Source: Mesorhizobium loti R88b
Lineage (GTDB): Bacteria; Pseudomonadota; Alphaproteobacteria; Rhizobiales; Rhizobiaceae
Reading direction: 5' to 3'
NCBI RefSeq assembly: GCF_013170845.1
Contig: NZ_CP033367.1
Coordinates: 1,550,001-1,614,000, forward strand
Length of the DNA: 64,000 nt
Part shown: one piece after another, positions 36,708 through 45,789 of the stretch
Numbering within the stretch: the stretch's first letter is position 1
Layout of the letters: the number at the start of each line of letters is the position of its first letter
Position numbers and translations under genes: made by a program
The notes under the pieces: generated by a model
Databases searched by the model: none
What the model saw: the letters and a program-made list of their open reading frames with translations, nothing else
What the model was told of the DNA's origin: nothing

Positions 36708-37763
36708 CTAGTTGCCTGCCGCCGCATCCTCGAGCAGTGCCTTGCGCACGGCATCGCCATTGCCGGAATAGCGGTCGGCATTGTCCTTGGTGATCAGCGC
36801 CTGCGGCGTAGCGACAACACGCGGCAGTTTCTGGCCGGCAACAAGGCGCAGCGCGGCTTCGAGTGCTACTTCACCCGTCAGCACCGGGAACGAGTCGACC
36901 GTGCCGGTCAGTTCGCCGGCGCGGATCGAGGCGTAGGCGTCGGAGATGCCGTCGGTGCCGAACACCGCGACCTTGTCCTGCAGGCCGGCGGCCTTGACCG
37001 CTTCGACAATGCCCAGCGCCATGCCGTCATTGTTGGCATAGAAGCCGATCAGGTCGGGATGCTGCTGGAGGATGTTGGTGGCCGCGTCATAGGAGGTCTG
37101 GCGGTCCCAATTGCCGGGAACGCTGGCGACGACCTTGAACTTGCCCGCCTGGGTGATCGTCGACTTGAAGCCGTCGGTGCGCTGCACGGCGGCATAGACG
37201 CCGGCCTGTCCCTCGACGATGGCGACCTTGCCGCCATTCGGACGGTTCCTGATGAACCATTTGGCGACGCGCACGCCATTGTCGCGCTGGACGTTGCCGA
37301 CATAGTGCTCGGCCTGTGGGATGACGGCGTCGTTGACGTTGACCACCGGCACGTTGGCTGATTTGGCCTGTTCCATGATCGGCTGCAGATTGGCATCGGT
37401 TTGTGGCGAGACGAGCAGGACGCTGTAGCCCTGTGTGATCAGGCCTTCGGCTATGGTGAGCTGGCCGAGCTGGTCGCCTTCGCTTTGCGCCGCCTGATAG
37501 ACGACGGGCACGCCGGCCTTTTCGCCGAATGCCTTGTAGCCCTCGCCCAGCGAGCGCCAGTATTCATTTGTCAGTGTCTTGGAGACCGCGCCGGCCTTGG
37601 TGCCGTCGGGCAGCTTGGGAAACGCGCCGAACTTGGCCTCGACCTCCGACCAGTCAATGCGATCCTTCTCGGTATCGGAATTGAGCGGTGCAAGCTCAGC
37701 CGAGAAGGCTGAGCCGATTGAAAGCGCCATCAGAGCGGCGGCGGTGGCGAGCAGAAAATTCAT
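36708..37763 (-). CDS. Sugar ABC transporter substrate-binding protein
   Basis: This 351-residue periplasmic protein starts with a signal peptide (FLLATAAALMALSIGSAFSA) cleaved near FSA-EL. The mature part is of the Peripla_BP_4 ribose/allose kind: VSKTLTNEYWRSLGEGYKAF, ITQGYSVLLVSPQTDANLQP, NVPVVNVND, KVAIVEGQAGVYAAVQRTDG, HPDLIGFYANNDGMALGIVE. These are typical of binding proteins for pentoses and rare hexoses; the ligand is not determinable. It is the second gene of the sugar operon. Confidence 0.92.
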   Translation of the reverse strand: MNFLLATAAALMALSIGSAFSAELAPLNSDTEKDRIDWSEVEAKFGAFPKLPDGTKAGAVSKTLTNEYWRSLGEGYKAFGEKAGVPVVYQAAQSEGDQLGQLTIAEGLITQGYSVLLVSPQTDANLQPIMEQAKSANVPVVNVNDAVIPQAEHYVGNVQRDNGVRVAKWFIRNRPNGGKVAIVEGQAGVYAAVQRTDGFKSTITQAGKFKVVASVPGNWDRQTSYDAATNILQQHPDLIGFYANNDGMALGIVEAVKAAGLQDKVAVFGTDGISDAYASIRAGELTGTVDSFPVLTGEVALEAALRLVAGQKLPRVVATPQALITKDNADRYSGNGDAVRKALLEDAAAGN

Positions 37764-37823
37764 TGCATTCCTCCCTTGTTGTAAAACCTGGCTTTGTTGA
37801 AAAATGTTGGCGCGGCCGGCGCC

Positions 37824-38813
37824 TCAGCTGTCCGGCCCGAGCATGATTTCCTGGATGATGGCTTGCGACGTCACAGCATCCTGGCTGTCCATGGCGGCGG
37901 ACAGGCGGTTGTCGCTATCGATCCGGTCGACGACGCGCAGCATGCGCTTGACGGTGGCGATGTTGACTTCACACTCATGCACCGGGTCGAGGCCGGTCAT
38001 GTCGGGAAAGGTGTCGAAATAGATGGCGCCGGCGTAGCCATCGCGGCGGATCTGCCTGAGCAGCTCGACGGTCTGCAGCGTATGCACGGCGCCGACCATC
38101 AACCCGTCGTCGCGCTTGGCGTAGCCGTCGTTGAGATGCACGCCGAGCAGCTTGCTGTGGCGCGCCACAAGCGCCGCAGCGAAGGCCGGCTGCTCGTCGG
38201 CATAGAGCACATGGGCGAAGTCGAGGGTCACGCCGAGATTGGGCAGGCCGACATCGCGGATCGCCAGCAGCGTCGTCGCCGCATCCGGCATCAGACTGTA
38301 GGAACGCGGCTCGTTGGGCTTGTATTCCAGGCTGACTTGGCACTCGGGATCATGCGCGGCTACTTCACGAATTCCATCTATTTCGTGTTGCCAGAGCGTT
38401 GCATAGTCGACCTGGAAGGCATAGTCGAAGCCATCCTGCCCGAGCCACAGCGTCATCAGGTTGGCGCCGGCCTCGCGCGCGGCGTCGATGCCGGCCTTGG
38501 TCATGTCGATCGCTTCGCGGCGCACCGCCGGGTCTGGATTGGTGAAAGCGCCCAGCTTGAAGGCCGGGTTGGAGTAGTAGCGCATGGCAAAGCCATTGAT
38601 GGAAAGGCCGATATCACCCAGCTTGCGCGCGATCTCGGCAGGCTTTTCACCGACATGATCAGGAAAATTGAGATCGAGATCAGTCAGCCCGGGCACCTTG
38701 GCTGCTCGTGCAGCCATCTGCATCAGCGACGGCTTTCCGGTAAGATCCGGCCATTCGGCTTGCGGCCGCGAGGCAAAGGAATTGAGGCGTGTGGCGAAAC
38801 GATTGGGTGTCAT
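37824..38813 (-). CDS. Sugar phosphate isomerase/epimerase (TIM barrel)
   Basis: This 329-residue protein is of the AP-endonuclease-2/xylose-isomerase-like TIM-barrel family. Metal-site segments are seen: GANLMTLWLGQDG, VSLEYKPNEPRSYSLMPDAA with a likely metal-binding glutamate, LGVTLDFAHVLYADEQPA with Asp and His, LLGVHLND and IYFDTFPD. It is the first gene of the operon. The ATG at 38813 is preceded by AAGGA; an in-frame ATG seven codons upstream overlaps that ribosome site and is disfavoured. It probably turns the imported sugar into one the PfkB kinase can use. Confidence 0.85.
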   Translation of the reverse strand: MTPNRFATRLNSFASRPQAEWPDLTGKPSLMQMAARAAKVPGLTDLDLNFPDHVGEKPAEIARKLGDIGLSINGFAMRYYSNPAFKLGAFTNPDPAVRREAIDMTKAGIDAAREAGANLMTLWLGQDGFDYAFQVDYATLWQHEIDGIREVAAHDPECQVSLEYKPNEPRSYSLMPDAATTLLAIRDVGLPNLGVTLDFAHVLYADEQPAFAAALVARHSKLLGVHLNDGYAKRDDGLMVGAVHTLQTVELLRQIRRDGYAGAIYFDTFPDMTGLDPVHECEVNIATVKRMLRVVDRIDSDNRLSAAMDSQDAVTSQAIIQEIMLGPDS

Positions 38814-38832
38814 GGACGATCCTTCAATCGCC

Positions 38833-38868
38833 ATGACTTCACATAAATACGAATATTTGTAAAGTCAT
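38833..38868. promoter_or_regulatory. 36-bp interrupted palindrome, likely operator of the sugar operon
   Basis: ATGACTT (38833-38839) and AAGTCAT (38862-38868) are perfect arms about an A+T-rich centre, inside which AAATA (38845-38849) faces TATTT (38854-38858). It lies 20-55 bases upstream of the isomerase ATG, where a repressor would overlap the promoter. RpiR from the same operon is the obvious binder. Confidence 0.6.
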
Positions 38869-38990
38869 TGTTTGAAGAGGCCCAGGAGACCGACTAGCTG
38901 GCTTGCAGCCGAGCCTGAGCGTGCACGGGCAGTCTCCTGGTCGGGCGACTGCCTCAGAGCGTTGGGATCACTAACGAGGCAGGACTGCCC

Positions 38991-39899
38991 TCATACAGCC
39001 GCCTTACGGAAGCGGGCGACGAAGTCGTCGAGCTCGGGCCGCTCCATGTCGGAGATCGCCCAATAGGAGAAGGCGCCGTCGCTCCAGTGCACCATCGAGA
39101 AGCCGCCCGATGAAAGATCGTCCGGCTGGGTGGTCTTGCCACCCTGCTGCGGTTCGGCGACCAGCGTGATCAGATGCTCGCGGTGGCGGTAGACCAGCGC
39201 CGGCACCGGCCGGCCTGATATCACCTCGACCCGGCCGCCGATCAGCGCGTAACCATCCTGGACGAGATCCGGTGCCGGCGGCGAGACGCCGATGCGGGCA
39301 TCAAGCCAAGGCTTGACCGTATGGCGGTCGGACGAGACGATGTCGATCGGGCTCGCCGCAAGCAGGCTGCGGCGGTGGCCGCTGGCTACCGCGGCGGCAA
39401 AGCCGTCATCGACGCCACTCTGCATCACCCATTGCGTTGCCCCGCTGGCCAGCACCGCGCTGATCATGATCGACGCTGCCATGGCGCGCCAGTCGAACGA
39501 GCCGAAGCGGCGTGCCCTTGGCTGTGCGCGCGTTTGGGAGGGGCGTGTTCCGGCGTCGCGCCTCTGGCCACCACCAGCGACCGAAATCAATCCCGGCAGT
39601 GCCGACGGTGCGCCCCGCTGCGGCTCTGCCGCCTCGGCTGGCGCCTGCGGTTCGATGCCGGCCATGCCGATCGCCGCGATGCGGGCCCGAAAGGCATCGC
39701 TGACATCGGGGGGCGGCAAGCGGCTGACAGCGCCTTGCAAGGCGACGATGCGGGCATGTTCGGCGGCAAGCTTGGGGTCGGCGGCGATGCGACGCTCGAC
39801 GGCAAGGGCGGCCGCCGCATCAAGCTCACCATCAACAAGGGCATGGATCATCAGTCTGATACCTTCGGGATCATTGGGCAGTCCGTCGTCGTGCGTCAT
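38991..39899 (-). CDS. Anti-sigma factor, membrane protein
   Basis: This 302-residue protein has an N-terminal anti-sigma domain (RLMIHALVDGELDAAAALAV, then ERRIAADPKLAAEHARIV), a basic proline-rich linker, a single membrane helix (MAASIMISAVLASGATQWVM) and a periplasmic part. The HxxxCxxC zinc motif of ZAS-type factors is not present. It overlaps the sigma gene by four bases (ATGA), as in most sigma/anti-sigma pairs, and should hold that sigma factor at the membrane until a signal arrives. Confidence 0.88.
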   Translation of the reverse strand: MTHDDGLPNDPEGIRLMIHALVDGELDAAAALAVERRIAADPKLAAEHARIVALQGAVSRLPPPDVSDAFRARIAAIGMAGIEPQAPAEAAEPQRGAPSALPGLISVAGGGQRRDAGTRPSQTRAQPRARRFGSFDWRAMAASIMISAVLASGATQWVMQSGVDDGFAAAVASGHRRSLLAASPIDIVSSDRHTVKPWLDARIGVSPPAPDLVQDGYALIGGRVEVISGRPVPALVYRHREHLITLVAEPQQGGKTTQPDDLSSGGFSMVHWSDGAFSYWAISDMERPELDDFVARFRKAAV

Positions 39900-40561
39900 G
39901 ACGCTCTCCCCAGTTCAGCCGCAAGCAGGCCACGGGCGCGGGCGAGCCTCGACATGACCGTGCCGATCGGCACGGTCAGCATGGCCGATATTTCGCGGTA
40001 GCTGAGACCGTTGATGTCGCGCAGCACCAAGGTTTCGCGAAACGGCTGCGGCAGGGCCGCGATCGCCGCTTCGAGTGCGGCCGTATCGGCCTTGGCGATC
40101 AGGCTCGCCTCCGGACCATCCTCGTCCGGCAGGCTGGTGCCGTGTGCCGCTGCCATGTCGTCGAGATCGCCGAGGTCACCAACCGCCATCATGGCGCGCG
40201 GCCGGTTGCGCGCCATCCAGGTGTAGGAGGTGTTGCGCACGATGGTCAGCAGCCAGGCGCGTGCGTTGCCGCCGGCATAACCTGATATGCCTGCATGCGC
40301 CTTGATGCAGGCGTCCTGGACCACATCCTCGGCATCTGCGGCATTGCCGGTCAGCCAGCGGGCAAGCGCCAGCGCGTCGCCGAGATGCGGCAGCACCACC
40401 TCGTTGAAGCGCTGTGCCAAGGCCCTCTCGCTCAAAGCAGCACCATGATCCGATACTCCGGGCCGTGCCGCCTCAAGATGCGACGGCGACCGTGGCCTGC
40501 TCGTAGGGGGAAAGCCCCCGGAAACAGGCAAAGTCGCCTGTCCCGCTGAAAGTGAATTCAT
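39896..40561 (-). CDS. ECF-type RNA polymerase sigma factor
   Basis: This is an extracytoplasmic-function sigma-70 factor of up to 221 residues. Region 2 shows ALARWLTGNAADAEDVVQDA, then CIKAHAGISGYAGGNARAWL and LTIVRNTSYTW; region 4 has ALPQPFRETLVLRDINGLSY and REISAMLTVPIGTVMSRLAR. The true start is not clear. The first 40 residues from the ATG at 40561 are low in complexity, proline/serine-rich, and overlap another frame with better coding character (40473-40694). A shorter protein with a non-ATG start is possible. It is followed by its anti-sigma factor. Confidence 0.85.
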   Translation of the reverse strand: MNSLSAGQATLPVSGGFPPTSRPRSPSHLEAARPGVSDHGAALSERALAQRFNEVVLPHLGDALALARWLTGNAADAEDVVQDACIKAHAGISGYAGGNARAWLLTIVRNTSYTWMARNRPRAMMAVGDLGDLDDMAAAHGTSLPDEDGPEASLIAKADTAALEAAIAALPQPFRETLVLRDINGLSYREISAMLTVPIGTVMSRLARARGLLAAELGRAS

Positions 40562-40694
40562 CTGCGTCACCAGTGTCAAGCGCTATGGGAAGAAAGGGCG
40601 CCACGGAGGAGAGCCTGCTGACGACCATGCGTGCCAGCGCATGGTCACGGTCAGTGCCGCGGCCATGGTCGCTGTTCTCGCAATGACGGGACAT
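40473..40694 (-). CDS. Possible small protein upstream of the sigma factor
   Basis: This 73-residue frame opens with an ATG preceded by GAGGAGATCGGC, a very good ribosome site. The C-terminal half (DTGDADEFTFSGTGDFACFR, GLSPYEQATVAVAS) has a balanced composition. It overlaps the assigned 5' end of the sigma gene in another frame. I recognise no domain. If real, it would be the first gene of the sigma/anti-sigma operon. Confidence 0.4.
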   Translation of the reverse strand: MSRHCENSDHGRGTDRDHALARMVVSRLSSVAPFLPIALDTGDADEFTFSGTGDFACFRGLSPYEQATVAVAS

Positions 40695-40833
40695 GCCGAT
40701 CTCCTCAACGCCAGCAGTGGCGTATGTCGAGAAGACCTGATCGGGTGCCGGTTTATTCCCGCCGCGCGCTAATTCGCTGTTCACAGTCGCGTGATCAGCC
40801 GTTGCTCTTCGGGATTTTTGGTCGGTTTGGCGC

Positions 40834-42039
40834 TCAATCCGGCCAGCGCAACACGCCCGACGAATCCTTGCGCGGGGCTTTCATCGCATCGGCCGGGCGG
40901 TCCTTCGCGGTCAATATCGCGCGCAGACTTTCCGCGACGATTTCCGCTTCGCCGGGATGGAGATTGCAGGGGTCGAGGAAGAAATGGCCGCGCTCGATCT
41001 CGTGGTTGCGCACGATGATCGGCGGCGAGCCCGAGGCCAGCGCCGAGGTGAGCCCGGCGGCGGTGAACCGGCTTTCCGGCGATACGAAGATTTGCAGCCG
41101 GTCGAGCGGATTGGCCGTTGGGTCCGGAATGATCTTGGCAAATATGCCCGGCAGTCCCTGCAAAGCATCCTTCCAGAGGTTCAGCGCCGCCTCCTCGCGC
41201 CGGCGGATGCCGGCGTGGTCGCGCTTTTCCCAGGCTTCCAGTGCCGCCATGGTGCCGGCGATGCTTTCCTTGCCGACCTTCATGGCCCGCGCCACGCCGC
41301 GGTTCTGCAGATAGGCTGATCGCACCAGATCCTTGCGGCCGGTGACGATGCCGCTGGTCGGCCCGCTCAGGAATTTGTGGCCGCTGTAGATGACGACGTC
41401 GGCGCCGCGCGCCAGAAAACCGCGCAGATCGTATTCGGACGCGGCATCGACAATCACCGGCACGCCTTTGGCGTGGCAAATCTCGCAGAATTCCTCCAGC
41501 GACAGCATGCCGTACTGCACCGTGTGATGGGCGACGACATAAAGGCCGGCGGCTGTGCGGTCGTTGATCGCTTCGCGCACATGATAGTCCTGCGTCATGC
41601 TGACCGTGCCGGCAGGGATCACCCTGGCGCCGGCGACGCGGACCGACTGGTCGATCGGTGCGCCGTAATTGACGATGTGGCCAAGCTGGATGACAACCTC
41701 AGACTTGAGGTCGCCTGTGTCGTCCGGCAGACGCTCGATGGCGAGCAGGCTGGTTCCCGTCATCGCGCCGGCGATCGCCATGGTGATGCCGCTGGCGCAG
41801 CAGGCGGTGATGAAGCCGGCCTCGCCGCCGGTGAGGCGCGCAACGATGGTGCTCGCGGCACGCTGCAGGTCGTCCATCTCCACCCATTGCGAGGCCATTT
41901 CGGCCATGGCGCTGATTGCTTCGGGAACGATGATCGATGCGCCGAGCGCGGTCATGGTGCCGGAGACATTGATGATCGGCCGCAAGCCCAGCCGTTCGCG
42001 GATGGTGGTGTTGGAGCCGGTGGAGGAAATGGTTTTCAT
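40834..42039 (-). CDS. SelA-like PLP-dependent enzyme
   Basis: This 401-residue protein belongs to the fold-type I PLP enzymes related to selenocysteine synthase SelA and D-glucosaminate-6-phosphate ammonia-lyase. It has [20 protein letters not shown] at the start (the N-G-x-GT-T signature of SelA-like enzymes), [20 protein letters not shown] with the cofactor-binding aspartate, and [17 protein letters not shown] with the PLP lysine. There is no selenocysteine system here, so the name SelA would mislead. It lies 25 bases downstream of RidA and is last in an amino-acid transport operon. It probably eliminates or deaminates an imported amino compound. The substrate is unknown. Confidence 0.82.
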   Translation of the reverse strand: MKTISSTGSNTTIRERLGLRPIINVSGTMTALGASIIVPEAISAMAEMASQWVEMDDLQRAASTIVARLTGGEAGFITACCASGITMAIAGAMTGTSLLAIERLPDDTGDLKSEVVIQLGHIVNYGAPIDQSVRVAGARVIPAGTVSMTQDYHVREAINDRTAAGLYVVAHHTVQYGMLSLEEFCEICHAKGVPVIVDAASEYDLRGFLARGADVVIYSGHKFLSGPTSGIVTGRKDLVRSAYLQNRGVARAMKVGKESIAGTMAALEAWEKRDHAGIRRREEAALNLWKDALQGLPGIFAKIIPDPTANPLDRLQIFVSPESRFTAAGLTSALASGSPPIIVRNHEIERGHFFLDPCNLHPGEAEIVAESLRAILTAKDRPADAMKAPRKDSSGVLRWPD

Positions 42040-42064
42040 GTGAGCGGATCCCGTGGATGTCAGG

Positions 42065-42526
42065 TCAGGCGGCGATCTCGACGACCGCTTCGATTTCGAC
42101 AGTGATGTTTCCAGGCAGCGAACCGACGCCGATCGCCGAGCGGGCGTGGCCGCTAATATTAGCGAACACATCGGCAAAAAGATCGGAACAGCCATTCACG
42201 ACTTTCGGGTGGTCGCTGAAGGTCGGCGTTGCGTTGACGAAGCCGAGCAGCTTGACGACGCGCACGATGCGGCCGAGATCGCCGGCGGCGACATGCATGA
42301 CGGCAAGCAGATTGAGCCCGGTAAGGCGCGCATGCTCATAGGCCTGCTCGACGGTGACGTCCTCGCCGACCTTGCCGGTGCAAAGCGTGCCGTCGGCGCG
42401 CAGCGGCCCCTGGCCAGACAGGAAGATCAGTCGACCACTCCCGGCATGGGTGACGAAGTTGGCGATGGGCGTCGGCGGCTCGGGCAGTGTCAGGCCGAGT
42501 TCGGCGAGCCGGATGTAAGGCGTCAT
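42065..42526 (-). CDS. RidA-family enamine/imine deaminase
   Basis: This 153-residue member of the RidA/YjgF/UK114 family has the YjgF fold signatures [60 protein letters not shown] and [20 protein letters not shown]. The conserved arginine that binds the carboxylate of 2-aminoacrylate in RidA is in the last segment (HARSAIG). Such enzymes hydrolyse reactive enamines made by PLP enzymes. The neighbouring PLP enzyme gives it a natural partner. Confidence 0.88.
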   Translation of the reverse strand: MTPYIRLAELGLTLPEPPTPIANFVTHAGSGRLIFLSGQGPLRADGTLCTGKVGEDVTVEQAYEHARLTGLNLLAVMHVAAGDLGRIVRVVKLLGFVNATPTFSDHPKVVNGCSDLFADVFANISGHARSAIGVGSLPGNITVEIEAVVEIAA

Positions 42527-42598
42527 GGAATCAGGCTCCCTTGGTTGGCTTCAGCCACCCGATATTCAAAAACGAGACGGCGTCGGCCGTCCAAAATG

Positions 42599-43393
42599 TC
42601 AGAAATGCGAGGCGCGGAAGCGCGCCAGGAAGGTGCGCAGGCGCTCGTTGCTGGTCTCCGCCGCGAGGATTTCCTTGGGCGGCCCGACGGCGCTGACGCC
42701 GCCATCGGCCATGAAGACGATGCGGCTTGAGGCGTCGCGGGCAAAGGCCATTTCGTGTGTCACCATCAGCATGGTCATGCCGTCCTCGGCAAGGCTGCGC
42801 ACCACGGCCAGCACCTCGCCGACCAGTTCAGGGTCGAGCGCCGAGGTGATCTCGTCGAGCAGCAGGATCTTGGGCTCCATCGCCACGGCGCGCGCGATGC
42901 CGACGCGCTGCTGCTGGCCGCCGGAGAGTTCGGCCGGCAGGCTGTCGGCCTTGTGGGCAAGGCCGACGCGGCCGAGCCAGTGTTCGGCCACCTGGCGCGC
43001 CTCGGCCTGGCTCTTGCCCCTTACCTTGGTCAAGCCCAGCATGATGTTGCCGGCCGCCGTCAGATGCGGAAACAGGTTGAAGCTCTGGAACACCATGCCG
43101 GTCTCGGCGCGCATGCTGGCCAAGTCGCGTTCGCTGCGGCGCTGGCGCGTTCCAGCTGAGAGGTAGCCGACCTCCTTGCCGTCGATGCGGATCGAGCCTG
43201 AGTCATAGCTTTCGAGGAAGTTGACGCAGCGCAGCAGCGTGGTCTTGCCGCTGCCGGAAGGGCCGATGACGGTGACCACCTCGCCGCGTTTCACCTGAAG
43301 GCTGACGGAACGCAGCACCTCGACGGCGCCGAAGGCCTTGGAGACATCGCGCACGTCGAGAAGGGCGGGACTGGCGTTTGAGGCGTCGGACAT
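42599..43393 (-). CDS. Polar amino-acid ABC transporter ATP-binding protein
   Basis: This 264-residue ATPase is of the GlnQ/HisP type. It has Walker A GPSGSGKTTLLRCVN near residue 44, the Q-loop MVFQSFNLFPHLTA, the signature LSGGQQQRVGIARAVA, Walker B ILLLDEITSALDPELVGEV and the H-loop VTHEMAFARD. Residue Ile in DEITSAL replaces the usual Pro. The ATG at 43393 lies four bases after the permease stop; a longer open frame upstream is a shadow of that gene. Confidence 0.94.
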   Translation of the reverse strand: MSDASNASPALLDVRDVSKAFGAVEVLRSVSLQVKRGEVVTVIGPSGSGKTTLLRCVNFLESYDSGSIRIDGKEVGYLSAGTRQRRSERDLASMRAETGMVFQSFNLFPHLTAAGNIMLGLTKVRGKSQAEARQVAEHWLGRVGLAHKADSLPAELSGGQQQRVGIARAVAMEPKILLLDEITSALDPELVGEVLAVVRSLAEDGMTMLMVTHEMAFARDASSRIVFMADGGVSAVGPPKEILAAETSNERLRTFLARFRASHF

Positions 43394-43397
43394 CGTG

Positions 43398-44048
43398 CTA
43401 TTCCCGAATGAAGGCAAAGCGCCGCTCGAGCCGCCGGCTGGCGAGCGAGAGCGCGTAGTTGACCGCGAAATAGATGAGCGCGCCGAGGATATAGAGCGGC
43501 ATCGCCTCATAGGTGCGGCCGATGACCTGGTTGATGGCCTGCATCAGATCGGTTATGCCGAGCAGCGAGACCAGCGCGCTGCCCTTGACCGCATCGGTGA
43601 CGCCGTTGATCCAGGGCGGCAGGAAGCGCCGGAAGGCCTGGGGAAAAATGACGTAGGTCAGGCGCTGGCGAAAGGTCAGGCCGATCGCCATCGCGGCTTC
43701 GGATTGACCTTTCGGGATCGATCCGACCGCGCCCCTGAGATATTCGATGACCTGCGCCGTCTTGAACAGGGTCAGCGCCAGCACGGCGGCCCAGAAGGAT
43801 GGCAGATGCAGCCCGATCGCGGGCAGGCCGTAATAGACGAAGAACATCAGCACCAGGATCGGAATGCCGCGGATGGTGTCTGAGAAGATGCGCACCGCCC
43901 AGCGCAGCGGGGCAGGGCCGTAGACCAGACCCACGCCAAGCGCGACGCCGGCGATAAGCGAAAGGACGACGACCAGAAGCGACACCCAAAGGGTCAAGGC
44001 GAAGCCTTTGGCGAGAAAGGGCAGAGCGTAGAGGATCTGGCTCAGCAT
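43398..44048 (-). CDS. Amino-acid ABC transporter permease (second)
   Basis: This is a 216-residue HisM/GlnP-type permease. It starts with helix FALTLWVSLLVVVLSLIAGV and has IRGIPILVLMFFVYYGLP, typical of the polar amino-acid family, and the EAA loop EAAMAIGLTFRQRLTYVIFP before QAFRRFLPPWING. The gene begins one base after the first permease stop. Confidence 0.93.
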   Translation of the reverse strand: MLSQILYALPFLAKGFALTLWVSLLVVVLSLIAGVALGVGLVYGPAPLRWAVRIFSDTIRGIPILVLMFFVYYGLPAIGLHLPSFWAAVLALTLFKTAQVIEYLRGAVGSIPKGQSEAAMAIGLTFRQRLTYVIFPQAFRRFLPPWINGVTDAVKGSALVSLLGITDLMQAINQVIGRTYEAMPLYILGALIYFAVNYALSLASRRLERRFAFIRE

Positions 44049-44049
44049 G

Positions 44050-44715
44050 TCAGCGTGCCGCCCTGAACTGGCGCTCGACGAGCCTGAGCCCGAAAAGCAG
44101 GATGTAGCCGGTCACCAGATACATCGCCGTCGTCACCAGATAGACCTCGACGATGCGGAAGGTGTTGAAGTTGATCCATTGGGCGCCGAAGGTGAGCTCC
44201 GGCACCGAGATGACCGAGGCGATAGAGGTGTCCTTGAACAGTGAGATGAAGGTGTTGGACAGCGCCGGCAGCGTGATGCGCAGCATGGTCGGCAGGCGCA
44301 CATGGATAAGCCTTTGCCATGGCGTCAGGCCGATCGCCTTGCCGGCATCGAGCTGGCCGCGCGGGACAGCCTCGAGGCCCGATCGAAACACCTCGACCAG
44401 ATAGGCGCCGCTATAGACCGACAGCGTCAGCACGAACGAGGTCGGTGCGCTGTAGGCGAGATCGACCACGGTCGGCAGGCCGTAGAAGACGAGATAGACC
44501 AGCAGGATCAGCGGCACGTTGCGGATGAATTCGACATAGGCGGCGATGATCGCCCGGACCGTGCGCCCGGCCGAAACGTACCAGACCGCGAGCACAAGGC
44601 CGATGACGACGCCGATGGCGATCGAGATGACGGCAAGCTCGAGGCTGAGCAGCAGGCCGCCCCACAGTTTGTCGAAATGCCGCCAGATCAGGTTGAAATT
44701 AAGGGCATAGCCCAT
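44050..44715 (-). CDS. Amino-acid ABC transporter permease (first)
   Basis: This 221-residue permease is a homologue of the next gene. It shows LLLSLELAVISIAIGVVIGL, VEFIRNVPLILLVYLVFYGL, the EAA-type loop QLDAGKAIGLTPWQRLIHVR and LPTMLRITLPALSNTFISL. With the second permease it should form a heterodimer across the inner membrane, as in the HisQ/HisM system. It lies 72 bases downstream of the binding-protein gene. Confidence 0.93.
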   Translation of the reverse strand: MGYALNFNLIWRHFDKLWGGLLLSLELAVISIAIGVVIGLVLAVWYVSAGRTVRAIIAAYVEFIRNVPLILLVYLVFYGLPTVVDLAYSAPTSFVLTLSVYSGAYLVEVFRSGLEAVPRGQLDAGKAIGLTPWQRLIHVRLPTMLRITLPALSNTFISLFKDTSIASVISVPELTFGAQWINFNTFRIVEVYLVTTAMYLVTGYILLFGLRLVERQFRAAR

Positions 44716-44787
44716 GCGTCCGCCTCGGTGTGAAGGGCGTCGAATAGATGGCGGAAGGACGGGAAGCCGCCCTTCCGCTATCTGAAA

Positions 44788-45660
44788 TCAGATGACCGGG
44801 AAGCCGGGGTGACGCGCCGGCGGCTCCTGGCCGAAATAGTCCTTGAAGGCGGCGTCATAGAGCGCCGATTCATGGCCGAACATGGCGATGGTGAAGGTCT
44901 GGTTGACGAAGGTCAGCCAGTCGAGATCGCCTTGCCGCAATGCCGCGCCGTAGAGCATCGAATACCAGCTCTTGCCGGCATCGAAGTACTTGTCGGGATT
45001 GCGCGAGGCGAGCCAGCGTACGGTGGACAGATCGACGGCGGCGGCGTCGGCGCGCTTGGATTCCAGCGCCTGCAGCACGTTGGCCTGAGTGTCGATCTGC
45101 AGCACCTGCGCCTGCGGCAAGGCGTAGTGGACGGAGCTTTCGGCATCGACATTCTGCAGGATGGAGATGCGCGTCGCCGCGCCGCCGGCAAGCAGCTTGT
45201 CGAAGGTCTTGTTCTCGGCGGTGGGCAGCGTTAGCAAGGCAACGCCTTCGACATAGTAGGGCCGGGTGAAATTGATCAGCTGCGAGCGCTGCGCCGTCAT
45301 CGTCATGAACTGGATGGTGATGTCGACCTTGTTGGTGGTGACATTCGGGATACGCTGCGCCGGGTCCTGCATGACGAACTCGACCTTGGTCGCATCGTCG
45401 AACAGGCCCTTGGCCAGGATGCGCCCCATGGTGATGTCCATGCCGACCAATTCGCCGGCATCGTTCTCGAAATGCCAAGGCGCGTTGGTGCTGCCGGTAC
45501 CGACAATCAGCTTGCCGCGGTCGAGCACGGTGCGCAGCAGGCTGTCGGACGCGGCCTGGGCGGCTGCCTTCTGGGCATCGACGGTTGCCAGCACGCCGGC
45601 GGTGGCCAGTCCCGCCATTCCCAATTTCAGAAAATCACGTCTTCCGGATGTGTCGTTCAC
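44788..45660 (-). CDS. Amino-acid ABC transporter substrate-binding protein (GTG start)
   Basis: The protein has a twin-arginine-type leader (GRRDFLKLGMAGLATAGVLA) followed by an AQA processing site. The binding domain is of the family 3 kind: LIVGTGSTNAPWHFENDAGE, LVGMDITMGRILAKGLF, INFTRPYYVEGVALLTLP and VDLSTVRWLASRNPDKYFD. The start is GTG at 45660, set by an almost perfect AAAGGAGGTCGCC; a frame extending upstream would run through the operator. The protein has 290 residues. It is the first gene of the operon and is divergent from IclR. The ligand is probably an amino acid or amino sugar acid. Confidence 0.9.
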   Translation of the reverse strand: MNDTSGRRDFLKLGMAGLATAGVLATVDAQKAAAQAASDSLLRTVLDRGKLIVGTGSTNAPWHFENDAGELVGMDITMGRILAKGLFDDATKVEFVMQDPAQRIPNVTTNKVDITIQFMTMTAQRSQLINFTRPYYVEGVALLTLPTAENKTFDKLLAGGAATRISILQNVDAESSVHYALPQAQVLQIDTQANVLQALESKRADAAAVDLSTVRWLASRNPDKYFDAGKSWYSMLYGAALRQGDLDWLTFVNQTFTIAMFGHESALYDAAFKDYFGQEPPARHPGFPVI

Positions 45661-45729
45661 GGCGACCTCCTTTCGTGTTGTGTTCCCCAATGCACAGGCA
45701 AGACACACGTCGGTGATTTCAAAGCGATT

Positions 45730-45764
45730 GTCTCTTACAAGAGACGCATGTATCCTGTACAAGA
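45730..45764. promoter_or_regulatory. Palindrome and direct repeats, likely IclR operator
   Basis: A perfect 16-bp palindrome GTCTCTTACAAGAGAC (45730-45745) is followed by a related site around CTGTACAAGACAG. Both contain TACAAGA (45736-45742 and 45758-45764), 22 bases or about two helical turns apart. They lie between the divergent binding-protein and IclR genes and so are likely bound by that regulator. Confidence 0.6.
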
Positions 45765-45789
45765 CAGATACTAACACCAGGAATCGACA

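Noticed and set aside
38882..38940. CCAGGAGAC/GTCTCCTGG arms after the anti-sigma gene as a terminator
   Set aside because: The loop is 41 bases and no T tract follows; too weak to call.
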